From assembly GCF_001238295.1 (NCBI RefSeq), contig NZ_LGXZ01000007.1, positions 62,001 to 126,000 of the forward strand: DNA of 64,000 nucleotides, in the 5' to 3' direction. The position numbers were made by a program, and so were the translations under genes. This document shows, piece after piece, positions 8,805 to 18,344 of the stretch; positions within the stretch are counted from its first letter, which is position 1, and the number at the start of each line of letters is the position of its first letter. Origin of the DNA: Ruegeria sp. 6PALISEP08. Its GTDB lineage: Bacteria > Pseudomonadota > Alphaproteobacteria > Rhodobacterales > Rhodobacteraceae. The notes below the pieces were generated by a model. The model searched no databases, was not told where the DNA came from, and saw only the letters and a list, made by a program, of their open reading frames with translations.

Positions 8805-9698
8805 TTAACCAAGCAGATCGCCCGTCTGTGCCGCCACCGTCATCAGCCAGTCTTGAAACAGCTGAACCGCAGGAGTGGCCCCCGTTTGCCGGAGGTTAGC
8901 ATAATAAGCCCAAGGGCTTTCCAGATTCAGATCGAAAGGTTCTATCAACAAACCTCGATCCACATAGGGACGAGCAAGCGATTTCGGCAAGGCCACACAT
9001 CCCAGAGATTTCGAGGCCAGCTCCAACGCAAGATTCGAGACATTGGTCCTTGGACCTTCTTTCTGGTTCAGATCTTCCAGCCCGAATTCTACCGCCACCT
9101 TCTCCCAATAGGCGGGGCGTCCAAGAATGTGAATCAGTTGGGCACTGCTCAATTGATGCGGGTCCCTCATGGGTTGATCCGCGACGCAATAGTTCGGGGC
9201 GCAGACAACAGTCAGCTTGTCCGTCCACAACCGCGTCAGGCCCTCGGCTACGTCGTCGACATGGCTAATGATGATCGAGATGTCTGAGACGTTGGGATCG
9301 ACATCGGTCCAAATCGTGCCGTGAACAGTCAGGGAAATGTCGGGATGCACCTCCGTGAAACTCTGAATGACATCGGGCAACCAGTTTTCGGCCAAGCTGA
9401 CAGGACAAGAGACGACAACTGTTCGGGTATGAGGTCGCAGCACCAGAGATTGGGTGGCCACATCGATTTCCTGCAACGCATGGCGCACCGAGGGCAGATA
9501 AGCTTTGCCCACATCCGTCAGTGACAGAGACCGGGCGTGACGCACGAAAAGCGGGCGCTTTAGAAACTCTTCAAGCGAACGCACGTGATTGCTGACAGCC
9601 GACTGCGTACAATTCAGTTCTTCCGCCGCGCTGGTAAAGCTGAGGTGACGGGCAGCGGCCTCGAAAGAGCGCAGAAAGGACAGGTGCGGCAGGTTCAT
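8805..9698 (-). CDS. LysR-family transcriptional regulator
   Basis: 297 residues from ATG 9698 (an adjacent ATG at 9701 is equivalent). The frame runs open further upstream, but homology starts at MNLPHLSFLRSFEAAARH. HTH at about 5-65 with NCTQSAVSNHV in the recognition helix; LysR substrate-binding domain at about 90-295. It diverges from the MmgE/PrpD-family gene and is its probable regulator; it could also act on the DMGDH-like gene downstream. Confidence 0.88.
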   Translation of the reverse strand: MNLPHLSFLRSFEAAARHLSFTSAAEELNCTQSAVSNHVRSLEEFLKRPLFVRHARSLSLTDVGKAYLPSVRHALQEIDVATQSLVLRPHTRTVVVSCPVSLAENWLPDVIQSFTEVHPDISLTVHGTIWTDVDPNVSDISIIISHVDDVAEGLTRLWTDKLTVVCAPNYCVADQPMRDPHQLSSAQLIHILGRPAYWEKVAVEFGLEDLNQKEGPRTNVSNLALELASKSLGCVALPKSLARPYVDRGLLIEPFDLNLESPWAYYANLRQTGATPAVQLFQDWLMTVAAQTGDLLG

Positions 9699-9701
9699 CA
9701 T

Positions 9702-9925
9702 GTGCAGTGATCCATGGCAGTTTACATGTCGAGTATGGCGAAGCAGGCCCGGCCTATTGTACTTTTGCGACAAAAAGAATTTTACATATGGGACAAGACG
9801 GATCTCATTGCCACAAAAATTCCGGGGCCAATGCCCTTGGATTGTTTTCGTGCCGCCAAAGTAAAAGGCGCTTAATTTTCTGCCAAGATCGGTATCCAGA
9901 TCCCAAAAACACAAGCAGGCAGGCC
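9702..9925. promoter_or_regulatory. Divergent promoter region between LysR gene and prpD-like gene
   Basis: Divergent spacer of about 220 bp. The prpD frame stays open through most of it, but the reading there (Cys- and Ser-rich, no homology) looks non-coding. No strong dyad was found by eye. Confidence 0.35.
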
Positions 9926-11272
9926 GTGGCGGACAGATTTCAAAATATTGCAGACTTTACCCTTGGAACATCTGTCGAGGATATCCCGGCCACAACGCTG
10001 AGAGCTGCCGCGCGGATGACGCTGGACACGTTGGGTATCGCGATCGGATCCGCACCCATGACGGCCGGGGTGATCGCACGCGAAACCGCCCGCGCACTCT
10101 ATGGCGCGGGTGACGATGCCTATGCTGCGCGGATGCTGTTTGATGGTCGCCCGGTCAGTGCCGCCGGAGCCGCCTATGCTGCCGCAACCCAGACCGATAA
10201 TCTGGATGGCCATGACGGGTATAACCCGACCAAGGGCCATATCGGTGTTGCGGTTATTCCCGCGCTGGCGGCTGTGGCTGAAACGGTCAGAGATTTTTCA
10301 GGCCCCGAAGCTCTGGTCGGTGTCACCATTGGCTACGAGGTTGCTGGTCGGGCCGGGATCTCTTTGCACAACACCGTCAGCGATTATCACACTTCGGGCG
10401 CATGGAACGCGTTGGGAGTGGTGGCAGTTGCGGCTCGGCTACGTGGGCTGAGCGCCGAGCAGATGCGGCAGGCCATGGGGATCGCCGAATACCACGGGCC
10501 CCGCAGTCAGATGATGCGGGAAATCGCCAATCCTACCATGTTGCATGACGGTTCAGGTTGGGGTGCCTTGGTCGGAGTATCTTCGGTCGTTCTGGCGGAA
10601 AAAGGCTTTGTTGGCGCTCCTGCGATCACCATCGAAGCGGACGAGGTCGCGCCATACTGGCAAGACCTGGGGCGGTTTTGGCAGATGGAGCGCCAATATG
10701 TGAAACCCTACCCGATCTGCCGTTGGGCACATGCCGCAATTGACGCAACACGTGCGTTGATGCGCGATCATGAACTGAATCACACGGATATCGCGGCGAT
10801 CCGGGTCAATACCTTCCGCGAAAGCGCTTGTCTGTTTCAAGGGATGCCAGACGATACGTCGAAGGCACAGTATTCCCTTCCGTTTGCGGTCGCCACCATG
10901 GCCGCCCATAGGCGGATCGGGGTCGAACACATCACTGGCGCCGGGCTGTCGGACCCTTTGGTCGCGTCGATTGCCGATCGCATTTCCGTCTTTGAGACGG
11001 AACGCCACTCACGCCGCTTCCCCAAAAGTCGGTTCGCCGATGTCTCGATAACACTGACAGATGGGCAGGTTCTGGACTCAGGCGATGTACACGCGCGGGG
11101 CGGGCCCGAAGCACCTATGGATGACGCTGAAGTGGACGAGAAGTTCATGGAATTTGCAGCCCCCTCTTTGGGAACGGACCGGGCCGAAGCCATACGTAAA
11201 ACGGTATGGGGGCTGTGCGCACCTGGCTCCAAATTCTCGGACTTGGCGGAGCTGCTTTATGATGAGCCGTGA
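9926..11272 (+). CDS. MmgE/PrpD-family protein
   Basis: 448 residues from GTG 9926 (VADRFQNIADF). That start fits the usual N-terminus of the family; the frame is open further upstream but without homology. The family includes 2-methylcitrate dehydratase and cis-aconitate decarboxylase. Supporting segments are the helical N-terminal domain with LDTLGIAIGS, the DNLDGHDGYNP stretch near 90-100, GHIGVAVIPAL, and the C-terminal lid domain. No prpB or prpC neighbour exists, so a propionate role is not supported. The partner regulator is the divergent LysR. Substrate unknown. Confidence 0.82.
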   Translation: MADRFQNIADFTLGTSVEDIPATTLRAAARMTLDTLGIAIGSAPMTAGVIARETARALYGAGDDAYAARMLFDGRPVSAAGAAYAAATQTDNLDGHDGYNPTKGHIGVAVIPALAAVAETVRDFSGPEALVGVTIGYEVAGRAGISLHNTVSDYHTSGAWNALGVVAVAARLRGLSAEQMRQAMGIAEYHGPRSQMMREIANPTMLHDGSGWGALVGVSSVVLAEKGFVGAPAITIEADEVAPYWQDLGRFWQMERQYVKPYPICRWAHAAIDATRALMRDHELNHTDIAAIRVNTFRESACLFQGMPDDTSKAQYSLPFAVATMAAHRRIGVEHITGAGLSDPLVASIADRISVFETERHSRRFPKSRFADVSITLTDGQVLDSGDVHARGGPEAPMDDAEVDEKFMEFAAPSLGTDRAEAIRKTVWGLCAPGSKFSDLAELLYDEP

Positions 11273-11516
11273 GTTCAGGCGATTTTCGAGGCGCGAGATC
11301 GAGCTATGCCTCTGATCCACCTAAGAAGTATGCACACCAGCAATAAATCGTTCTGCTCCGCCTTTTTTTCACCCAGCCCCTTCAATTCTCAGACCAGGAT
11401 TTCAACGACGTGCACGAAGGTGCTAACACCCGCGAAAACTTACAAAAGAGAATAGATTGAGACTTGAAGACACGGCCCCCGTTTTGAACGGAAGCCGGCT
11501 CCAAGTATGCCAAGTC

Positions 11517-12278
11517 TTACGCTGGGGTGGACAACCCCAGTTGTTCAACAACGGCGCCTGCGGCTTGGGCCCAACGTTCTTTCAGTGCGCTGTTTCGATT
11601 GTGACGCAAACCGATCGACGTCAGAAATGCGAACCGTTTCGGATCGTCTCCGCCAAAGGACACCGCGACACGGGGCCACCAATAGTCCACGGCGCGTTGC
11701 ATCTGCTCTGTCTCTCCGCTTTCTGCCAGCTTCACAGCACCCTCAAGCGCAAGCGCGCCATGATGAGCCTCGACAGGGGCGATCTGACGGAAGACCTCCG
11801 CGAGGGGTTGGTACGAAACCGTCGAAAACTCAGCCAATTGCTCGGCCACCGCGCGGCTCATCAGAAGGTTCATGATCACGGCGTCGGTCCAGCCTGAGAT
11901 CGGATAGTTGAACACCGCAAGACGCATGTCATGTTCACTGCGGGTCGCACCGACATCGTCATCGCGATCCAGCCGCGCGGTCCAAGGATGATGCGTAGCA
12001 TATCGCTCGGTATCTGCACCGAACTCCCCCATGATTTTCAGGACGCGGTCTGCGTGATCGGTTTTCTCGAGCACGATTTTGGCAGCCGCGATCCGTTCCT
12101 TGATGCCCGGCCCCTGGTTGATGATATCCGCAAAACCGGCGGCGCCTGCCAATTCGCTATCCACAAAGGTTGCCATCAGCTTCATCAGTTCGGCGCGGTA
12201 ACGTGGTGGCACATTGGTCGGGTTGGTCAGCACCCCGCCCGCGGCCAGATAGCTGTCAAGTGTCATGGCTTCGGTCAT
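11517..12278 (-). CDS. Ferritin-like phenylacetate catabolic protein (extra PaaA/PaaC-like member)
   Basis: 253 residues. Sequence style and position place it in the PaaA/PaaC ferritin-like superfamily (COG3396). Candidate carboxylate/His ligands are seen: a Glu near 42, the EKTDHADRV stretch, and VEAHHG in the second half, suggesting it may hold a diiron centre, unlike true PaaC. It is the last gene of the paa transcript, 13 bp after paaE. Roseobacter paa clusters often end with such an extra protein; its role in the epoxidase is not established to my knowledge. Confidence 0.72.
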   Translation of the reverse strand: MTEAMTLDSYLAAGGVLTNPTNVPPRYRAELMKLMATFVDSELAGAAGFADIINQGPGIKERIAAAKIVLEKTDHADRVLKIMGEFGADTERYATHHPWTARLDRDDDVGATRSEHDMRLAVFNYPISGWTDAVIMNLLMSRAVAEQLAEFSTVSYQPLAEVFRQIAPVEAHHGALALEGAVKLAESGETEQMQRAVDYWWPRVAVSFGGDDPKRFAFLTSIGLRHNRNSALKERWAQAAGAVVEQLGLSTPA

Positions 12279-12291
12279 TTATCCTCTCCCT

Positions 12292-13365
12292 TTATTGGTC
12301 GTAGTCCACGACCACGCGGTCTGTTACCGGATAAGCCTGACAGCTCAGCACATAGCCTTTTTCGACCTCGTAATCCTCGAGCGCATGATTGGCGAGCATC
12401 TCGACCTCACCCTCGAGCACGCGGCAGCGACAGGTGGAGCACACACCAGCTTTACAGGCGTAAGGCGCGTCCATGGCGTTTTCCAAGGCTGCGTCCAAAA
12501 TGGACTGATCCTTGGGTAGGGTTACTGTTTGGGTGGAGCCGTCGAGCGTAATTGAAGCGCTGGTCTGGTTCGCCTGCTTTCCAGCTTCTGCCGCAGTTGT
12601 CTTGCGCTTGGCCCGACCAGGTTGGGCGCTGGCAAAGAGTTCGAACTTGATCTGGTTGTCTTCAAGCCCGTGCTCCCGCAGCGCGGCGGCAATACCCAGC
12701 ATCATCGGTTCAGGTCCACAGATGAAGGCCATGTCAACGTTCTTGATGTCGATCCAGTGTTTGAACAGCTCGCCGCATTTTTCCTGCGTCACGAGCCCCG
12801 TGAACAGATCAATCTCCTGGGCGTCGGTCTCAAGAATATGGATCACGTTCAGGCGGCCCATATAGAGGTTTTTCAAGTCCTCAAGTTCCTCTCGGAACAT
12901 GATCGTGTTGACGCCCTTGTTGGCATAGATCAGCGTGAAGTGGGACTTGGGTTCGCGGGCCAGCGTTGTTTTCAGGATCGACAGAACCGGTGTGATCCCC
13001 GATCCGCCAGCAAAGCCGACGTATTGTTTTTCCGCGTCCGCTTCGATTGGCACGTGAAAGCTGCCCATCGGTGGCATCGCCTGCACAACGTCGCCAACGC
13101 TCAGTTCCGCGTTGGCCCAGCTTGAGAATGCTCCACCATCTACACGTTTAATACCAACCTGAAGAACGCCGTCATCCTTGCCAGCGCAGATCGAGTATGA
13201 GCGACGGAGTTCTTCGCCGTCAAAATCGCGCCGGAACGTCAGGTACTGACCAGCGGCAAAGTTGAATTGGTCCGCTCCGCAATTCGCGGGCTCAAGCGTC
13301 ACGACAACCGCATCGCGGATGGTTTTGTGGATGTCGGTGACTTTCAGGTCATGAAAACGTGCCAT
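12292..13365 (-). CDS. paaE: 1,2-phenylacetyl-CoA epoxidase reductase subunit PaaE
   Basis: 357 residues from ATG 13365, which has a strong GAGGAG ribosome site; the longer open frame upstream overlaps paaD and is not coding. Domains: FAD-binding oxidoreductase (about 5-105, with RRSYSIC), NAD(P)-binding (about 110-235, GGSGITPVLS), and a C-terminal plant-type 2Fe-2S ferredoxin (about 265-357) with Cys motif CKAGVCSTC and a distal CQAY. It passes electrons from NADPH to the PaaAC diiron oxygenase. Confidence 0.95.
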   Translation of the reverse strand: MARFHDLKVTDIHKTIRDAVVVTLEPANCGADQFNFAAGQYLTFRRDFDGEELRRSYSICAGKDDGVLQVGIKRVDGGAFSSWANAELSVGDVVQAMPPMGSFHVPIEADAEKQYVGFAGGSGITPVLSILKTTLAREPKSHFTLIYANKGVNTIMFREELEDLKNLYMGRLNVIHILETDAQEIDLFTGLVTQEKCGELFKHWIDIKNVDMAFICGPEPMMLGIAAALREHGLEDNQIKFELFASAQPGRAKRKTTAAEAGKQANQTSASITLDGSTQTVTLPKDQSILDAALENAMDAPYACKAGVCSTCRCRVLEGEVEMLANHALEDYEVEKGYVLSCQAYPVTDRVVVDYDQ

Positions 13366-13378
13366 CCGGTGCTCCTCC

Positions 13379-13837
13379 TCAGATGCACTTGAAATAGTCA
13401 AAGGGTTCCAGACAGTCGGTGCAGCGCCAATGGGCCTTGCACGGGGTCGAGCCAAACTGGCTGACTTTTTCAACGGCCTCGCTGCCGCAACGCGGGCAAC
13501 GTTCTGGTCCGCCCGCCGGTTGTGGCGGCGCGATCCCATAGTCTTCCAGCTTGGCACGGCCTTTTTCACTAAGCCAATCGGTGGTCCAGGCAGGTGCTAT
13601 GCTGGTTTCGATCCGCACATCGCCGATCCCATGGTCGCGCAATGCGGTTTCGATATCCATACTGATGACGGACGTTGCCGGACAGCCGGAGTACGTTGGT
13701 GTGACCCTCACAACCAGCGTTTCAGCGTCCCAACGCACATCACGAACGATGCCCAAATCCACGACCGAGATCACCGGAATCTCTGGGTCGGGAACGGCGT
13801 CCAGCCAGCTCCAGATCTGATCAGTCGAGGTCTGCAT
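13379..13837 (-). CDS. paaD: PaaD, MIP18/DUF59 iron-sulfur assembly factor of the phenylacetyl-CoA epoxidase
   Basis: 152 residues: an N-terminal DUF59/MIP18 domain (DPEIPVISVVDLGIVRDV near 17-34, TPTYSGCPA near 46-54) and a C-terminal zinc ribbon (CPRCGS ... CKAHWRCTDC near 114-142). PaaD is needed for PaaABCE activity, probably for cluster maturation. It lies 6 bp after paaC and 13 bp before paaE. Confidence 0.93.
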   Translation of the reverse strand: MQTSTDQIWSWLDAVPDPEIPVISVVDLGIVRDVRWDAETLVVRVTPTYSGCPATSVISMDIETALRDHGIGDVRIETSIAPAWTTDWLSEKGRAKLEDYGIAPPQPAGGPERCPRCGSEAVEKVSQFGSTPCKAHWRCTDCLEPFDYFKCI

Positions 13838-13843
13838 CTGCTC

Positions 13844-14611
13844 TTACCACTTTGCCCCAGGATAGGCGCGCTGCAGCCATTGCATCTGCGTCAGCAGGTG
13901 GCCCAGATGCTCGGTATGCATTCGCCCGTCGCGACCACCTTTATGAGCAAAGCGGCTTTCTGGAATAGTCAGCGTTGCCTGGGTCAGAATCCGCTCGACC
14001 AGAGCGTCATATTCCTCTCGCAGGTCGATTGGGTTCGGCGCGATACCTGCGGCGACAATCTTGGCGTCAACCTCGTCGCTGGCAAACATCTCACCGACAT
14101 AAGGCCACAGATAATCCAAAGCTTCCTGCATCCGGGTATGGCTTTCCTCGGTGCCGTCACCAAGACCCACAACCGTGTCGCCCGAGCGTTCGAGGTGGTA
14201 GGCAACCTCTTTGCTGGCCTTGGCGGCAATGGCGGCGACACGGTCATCCGAGGATGTCATCAAGCGCCCCAGCATGATCGAATGCCAGGCATCGAACAGG
14301 AACTGGCGCATCAGCGTGCGGCCGAAATCTCCGTTCGGAACCTCGACCAGCAGCACATTGCGGAAATCCCAGGCGTCGCGCAGAAAGGCCAGATCATCGG
14401 CGGATTTGCCGCCCTCAATCTCACCTGCCAAACCCAGCCACATCTGCGTCTGCCCGATCAGGTCCAGCGCGGTATTGGCCAGCGCAATGTCTTCCTCCAG
14501 GACCGGCGCGTGACCGCACCACTCACTGACCCGGTGGCCGAGGATCAGGGTGTTGTCCCCCATCCGCAGCAGAAACTGCAGCAAAGCGTCATTGGAAACC
14601 GAAACACTCAT
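13844..14611 (-). CDS. paaC: Phenylacetyl-CoA epoxidase structural subunit PaaC
   Basis: 255 residues, ferritin-like. PaaC is the structural partner of PaaA and stabilises the heterodimer without a working iron centre. Recognised from segments such as LRMGDNTLILGHRVSEWCGH, the helical body, and the end GRMHTEHLGHLL. Its start overlaps the paaB stop by one base (TAATG), so the two are translationally coupled. Confidence 0.93.
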   Translation of the reverse strand: MSVSVSNDALLQFLLRMGDNTLILGHRVSEWCGHAPVLEEDIALANTALDLIGQTQMWLGLAGEIEGGKSADDLAFLRDAWDFRNVLLVEVPNGDFGRTLMRQFLFDAWHSIMLGRLMTSSDDRVAAIAAKASKEVAYHLERSGDTVVGLGDGTEESHTRMQEALDYLWPYVGEMFASDEVDAKIVAAGIAPNPIDLREEYDALVERILTQATLTIPESRFAHKGGRDGRMHTEHLGHLLTQMQWLQRAYPGAKW

Positions 14612-14895
14612 TACATCGCTCCCACTTCATCGGGAATGTCGAAGAAGGTTGGATGGCGGTACACTTTGCTTTCGCTGGGTTCATACAGCGGGCCTTTGTC
14701 GCTGGGCGACGAGGCAGAGATATTGTTGGCCTCAACCACCCAGATCGAAACGCCTTCGTTACGGCGGGTGTAAACATCGCGCGCGTTCTTGATCGCCATT
14801 TCCGCGTCCGGGGCATGCAGCGAGCCGACATGCCGGTGGCTCATCCCATGTTGGCCACGGATGAAGATTTCCCACAGGGGCCATTCAGTGTTCAT
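14611..14895 (-). CDS. paaB: Phenylacetyl-CoA epoxidase subunit PaaB
   Basis: 94 residues, the usual PaaB length. Begins NTEWPLWEIFIRG and has the conserved SLHAPDAEMAIKNARDVYTRR stretch near 25-45. PaaB links PaaAC heterodimers within the multicomponent epoxidase. Between paaA (23-bp gap) and paaC (TAATG overlap). Confidence 0.95.
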   Translation of the reverse strand: MNTEWPLWEIFIRGQHGMSHRHVGSLHAPDAEMAIKNARDVYTRRNEGVSIWVVEANNISASSPSDKGPLYEPSESKVYRHPTFFDIPDEVGAM

Positions 14896-14918
14896 CGGGT
14901 TTCCTCCTCAGGGTAAGC

Positions 14919-15896
14919 TTATTCAGCGGCCAGATTGCCAGCCTTTTTCTTGCGAGCATGGGCCAATAGCCCGTCTCGGACCCATTTGCCGTCGTCCCAC
15001 GCCTTGTTGCGGGCTGCCAGACGGTCGACGTTGCAGGGACCATTGCCTTTGATCACATCGAAAAATTCGGACCAGTCGGGTTCCGAGAAGTCGTAATGTC
15101 CGCGTTCCTCGTTCCACTTCAGGTCCGGATCAGGAATGGTCAGGCCCAGATATTCAGCCTGGGGCACAGTCTGGTCGACAAATTTCTGGCGCAGCTCGTC
15201 ATTGGTGTTGATCTTGATCTTCCATGCCATCGATTGCGCGGAATGGACCGATTCTTTGTCGGACGGCCCGAACATCATCAGCGACGGATACCAGAAACGG
15301 TTCATCGCATCCTGCGCCATTTTCTTTTGCTCTGGCGTACCTTCGGCCATCTTGCGGATCGCGTCATAGCCTTGCCGCTGGTGAAAGCTTTCTTCCTTGC
15401 AGATGCGGATCATGGCGCGCGAATATGGCCCGAAAGATGTCCGCTGCAGCGGTACCTGGTTCATGATAGCGGCCCCATCGACCAGCCATCCGACCGCACC
15501 GATATCGGCCCAGTTCAGCGTTGGGTAGTTGAAGATCGACGAGTATTTCATGCGCCCGTCCAGCAGCATCTCAGTCAACTCATCCCGGCTAACGCCCAGC
15601 GTTTCAGCGGCACAGTACAGATACAACCCATGCCCGGCCTCATCCTGCACCTTGGCCAAAAGGATCGCCTTGCGCTCCAACGTGGGTGCGCGGGTGATCC
15701 AATTCCCTTCTGGCAATTGTCCGACGATTTCGGAATGCGCGTGCTGGCCGATCTGTCGGATCAAGGTCTTACGATACCCCTGAGGCATCCAGTCCTTTGG
15801 TTCGATCTTGATATCGGCATCAATCCGCGCCTGGAACTCTGCCAGTTTTTCCGGATCGTCATTCGACGCCTCGGATTTAACCATCTGAGCGTACAT
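14919..15896 (-). CDS. paaA: Phenylacetyl-CoA epoxidase catalytic subunit PaaA
   Basis: 325 residues, the usual length. Catalytic ferritin-like diiron subunit with the iron-ligand helices [13 protein letters not shown] and [11 protein letters not shown], both with the E..H spacing. It epoxidises the ring of phenylacetyl-CoA using O2 and electrons from PaaE. It lies 15 bp after the thiolase gene. Confidence 0.96.
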   Translation of the reverse strand: MYAQMVKSEASNDDPEKLAEFQARIDADIKIEPKDWMPQGYRKTLIRQIGQHAHSEIVGQLPEGNWITRAPTLERKAILLAKVQDEAGHGLYLYCAAETLGVSRDELTEMLLDGRMKYSSIFNYPTLNWADIGAVGWLVDGAAIMNQVPLQRTSFGPYSRAMIRICKEESFHQRQGYDAIRKMAEGTPEQKKMAQDAMNRFWYPSLMMFGPSDKESVHSAQSMAWKIKINTNDELRQKFVDQTVPQAEYLGLTIPDPDLKWNEERGHYDFSEPDWSEFFDVIKGNGPCNVDRLAARNKAWDDGKWVRDGLLAHARKKKAGNLAAE

Positions 15897-15911
15897 GTCC
15901 CGTCTCCTCCG

Positions 15912-17114
15912 TTACACGCGTTCAAGAATAAGAGCCGCACCCTGCCCAACACCCACACACATGGTGCAGAGCGCATAGCGACCCCCAGTACGTTTCAATT
16001 GATAAGCTGCGGTCAGCACCAGACGCGCACCACTCATGCCCAGTGGGTGGCCCAAAGCGATGGCCCCGCCATTGGGGTTTACGTGCGGTGCGTCGTCCGG
16101 CAGGCCCAGTTCCCGCAAGGTGGCAAGGCCCTGAGAGGCAAAAGCCTCATTCAATTCGATCACATCCATCTGTTCGATGCTCAGCCCTGCACGGGCCAGA
16201 ACCTTTCGGCTGGCGGGCACCGGGCCGATGCCCATGACGCGCGGCGCAACACCCGCAACCGACATACCGACCACACGAGCCATGGGGTTCAGTCCATTCT
16301 TGGCCGCTGCCGCCTCATTTGCCATCAGAATGGCTGCCGCACCATCATTGACACCCGAGGCATTGCCCGCCGTAACCGTCTTGTCCGGCCCATTCACCCC
16401 TTTGAGGCCCGATAGCTTTTCCGCTGTGGTTCCGGCGCGTGGATGCTCATCAGTGTCCACGATGATCGGATCGCCCTTGCGCTGGGGCACTGAAACCGGA
16501 GTGATCTCATCCTTGAAGACACCCGCCGCATGAGCGGCCTCCCATCGGGCCTGGCTGCGCGCGGCAAAGGCATCCTGATCTTCGCGGCTGATACCATAGT
16601 CTTCGGCCACGTTGTCGGCGGTCTGCGGCATGGAATCTACGCCGTATTCCTGCTTCATCTTTAGGTTCACGAAGCGCCAGCCAATAGTGGTGTCGTAAAC
16701 CGCATTGCTGCGCGTGAACGCCGTGGTTGCCTTGGGCATCACAAACGGCGCGCGGGACATGCTTTCCACGCCCCCCGCAATGGCCAGATCGTAATCGCCT
16801 GCCTTGATGCCACGCGCTGCCATTCCAACTGCGTCCATTCCGCTGGCGCAAAGACGGTTCACCGTTGTGCCCGGCACGTCGATCGGCAACCCGGCTAACA
16901 AGGCCGCCATGCGTGCAACGTTCCTGTTGCTCTCTCCGGCCTGATTGGCATCTCCATAGATCACATCGTCCAAACTGGCCCAGTCGACCTGAGGATTGCG
17001 TTCCCTCAACGCCGCCAAGGGCTGAGCAGCAAGATCATCTGTGCGAACCGACGACAACGCCCCGCCATACCGTCCTATCGGTGTTCGCGTCGCGTCGCAG
17101 ATGAATGCGTCCAT
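15912..17114 (-). CDS. paaJ: 3-oxoadipyl-CoA/3-oxo-5,6-dehydrosuberyl-CoA thiolase
   Basis: 400 residues. Thiolase signatures: NRLCASG with nucleophile Cys89, [16 protein letters not shown] near 349-364 with the catalytic His, and [10 protein letters not shown] near the C-terminus with the second active Cys. As first gene of the paa operon it is best read as PaaJ/PcaF, cleaving 3-oxo-5,6-dehydrosuberyl-CoA and 3-oxoadipyl-CoA. Other paa pathway genes (ligase PaaK, PaaZ, PaaG, PaaH) are not in the window. Confidence 0.9.
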   Translation of the reverse strand: MDAFICDATRTPIGRYGGALSSVRTDDLAAQPLAALRERNPQVDWASLDDVIYGDANQAGESNRNVARMAALLAGLPIDVPGTTVNRLCASGMDAVGMAARGIKAGDYDLAIAGGVESMSRAPFVMPKATTAFTRSNAVYDTTIGWRFVNLKMKQEYGVDSMPQTADNVAEDYGISREDQDAFAARSQARWEAAHAAGVFKDEITPVSVPQRKGDPIIVDTDEHPRAGTTAEKLSGLKGVNGPDKTVTAGNASGVNDGAAAILMANEAAAAKNGLNPMARVVGMSVAGVAPRVMGIGPVPASRKVLARAGLSIEQMDVIELNEAFASQGLATLRELGLPDDAPHVNPNGGAIALGHPLGMSGARLVLTAAYQLKRTGGRYALCTMCVGVGQGAALILERV

Positions 17115-17147
17115 CTCTGAGGTCTCCTGTTCGCGCCCAAATTTATT

Positions 17148-17177
17148 AACCGTCTGGTCGGTTGATATTGAATCAAT
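17148..17177. promoter_or_regulatory. Operator-like dyads at the paa operon promoter
   Basis: AACCGTCTGGTCGGTT at 17148-17163 has perfect 5-bp arms (AACCG/CGGTT) and a near-symmetric centre. It is followed at 17167-17177 by the perfect palindrome ATTGAATCAAT. Both lie 34-63 bp upstream of the thiolase start. The first looks like a TetR-family operator, although the linked regulator is PaaX. The second contains TGATTC, an element known from enterobacterial PaaX sites. Function is inferred from position. Confidence 0.5.
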
Positions 17178-17334
17178 CGATTCGAGGCAAGCTTTATGTT
17201 ACCCCGATACGAAAATTTTCAAGTATTCTGTAACATATTGAGGCAAGACTTTACCATTTCGATGTTCGGACAGAATAGAGCTTCGAACCTAACAATACTT
17301 AGCAGACCAGTCGATGCGCGGGTCTAGGTAAACA

Positions 17335-18150
17335 TCAATCGCCCAGCACGGCTTCCAGCGATGCAAGGCTTGGACGAGGCAACCTGTCCAGCAACTGCAA
17401 CACCTTCTGGCGACACTCTGCACCTTTCCAGTCTGCAGGCAGAAACGTGGGGGGCAAAGAGGGATGACGCAGGATAAGTCGCCGCCACCCATGCACGATC
17501 AGAACGCGGAGAACGGCGGTTTGTAAGGGGTCGTCCAACCCGTTGGCAGGCAAATGCCGCTCGACAAGCTGAAGCGTTGTCCAAAACTGCTCATAAGCTG
17601 CTTTCAGGGGTTCAGGTCCACACAAATCCCGCATCCAGTCGGGAACTGAAATGGCGCTGCTTTCAATCCCCAGCAGATCCTCCAGCCCATCGGGAACTGG
17701 ACCCGGCGCTATGGCAGTGGACGGGTTGACAGGGATATAGTCGCCAATGAGCATCAGGTCTGACAGCTCTTTCCGGGACCTCTCGGAAACGCTGGCGATA
17801 AGCACATGCCAGGTGTCAGGGTTGTTGGTGTCACGGGCATAAATTCGTGGCGCGGCGGCGGCACTTTGGTCGCGACCAAAATCCGTCAAACGGTGCACAC
17901 TGTTGCGCCCCACCCGCGTGCTTTCGATCCAACCTTCCTTGCGCAATCGGTGAAGCGCAACACGCGTCGCCTCGGACTTGATCCCCGCCAGACTGGTGAG
18001 CGCCGTGATCAGCGCACCGCTGATCTGATCTGACCCGCTTTGGGCAAGATCACCAAAAATCGTAACCAGCACTGACCATACCCGCTGCGTGCCGTTGGCA
18101 GTCAGCTGGCCGATGCAGGTTTCGAACCAATCCGGAGCCGTATCTTTCAT
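17335..18150 (-). CDS. paaX: PaaX-family transcriptional regulator
   Basis: 271 residues from ATG 18150 (MKDTAPDWFETCIGQ); the longer open frame gives an Arg/Cys-rich N-terminus without homology. N-terminal winged HTH of the PaaX type (about 25-95, with RVWSVLVTIFGDLAQ and EATRVALHRLRKEGWI) and the PaaX C-terminal domain (about 150-270). PaaX represses paa genes and is released by phenylacetyl-CoA in characterised species. It sits 220 bp upstream of the paa operon on the same strand. Confidence 0.88.
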   Translation of the reverse strand: MKDTAPDWFETCIGQLTANGTQRVWSVLVTIFGDLAQSGSDQISGALITALTSLAGIKSEATRVALHRLRKEGWIESTRVGRNSVHRLTDFGRDQSAAAAPRIYARDTNNPDTWHVLIASVSERSRKELSDLMLIGDYIPVNPSTAIAPGPVPDGLEDLLGIESSAISVPDWMRDLCGPEPLKAAYEQFWTTLQLVERHLPANGLDDPLQTAVLRVLIVHGWRRLILRHPSLPPTFLPADWKGAECRQKVLQLLDRLPRPSLASLEAVLGD

Positions 18151-18344
18151 ACGCCATATATAAGCCGGACCGAGTGGAAATGCCATCCGACCTTGCAAGC
18201 GCACCATCGACTCAATGCTGCATAATGTTCGACACTGTGACTGCCGCCGACACCCCGGTGTCCGGGCCTTCGCCCACAAAACCCGGTCCGGCGCACGGTT
18301 CTTAGTCTCAGTGGACTTGGTCTTAACGTCACACAATGGCTGCG

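Noticed and set aside
9707..9925. N-terminal extension of the PrpD-family protein
   Set aside because: The added residues are Cys/Ser/Lys-rich without homology and would fill the whole divergent promoter; GTG 9926 matches the family start.
13430..14773. Plus-strand frame of 447 codons across paaB-paaD
   Set aside because: Antisense to three recognised paa genes; no domain features.
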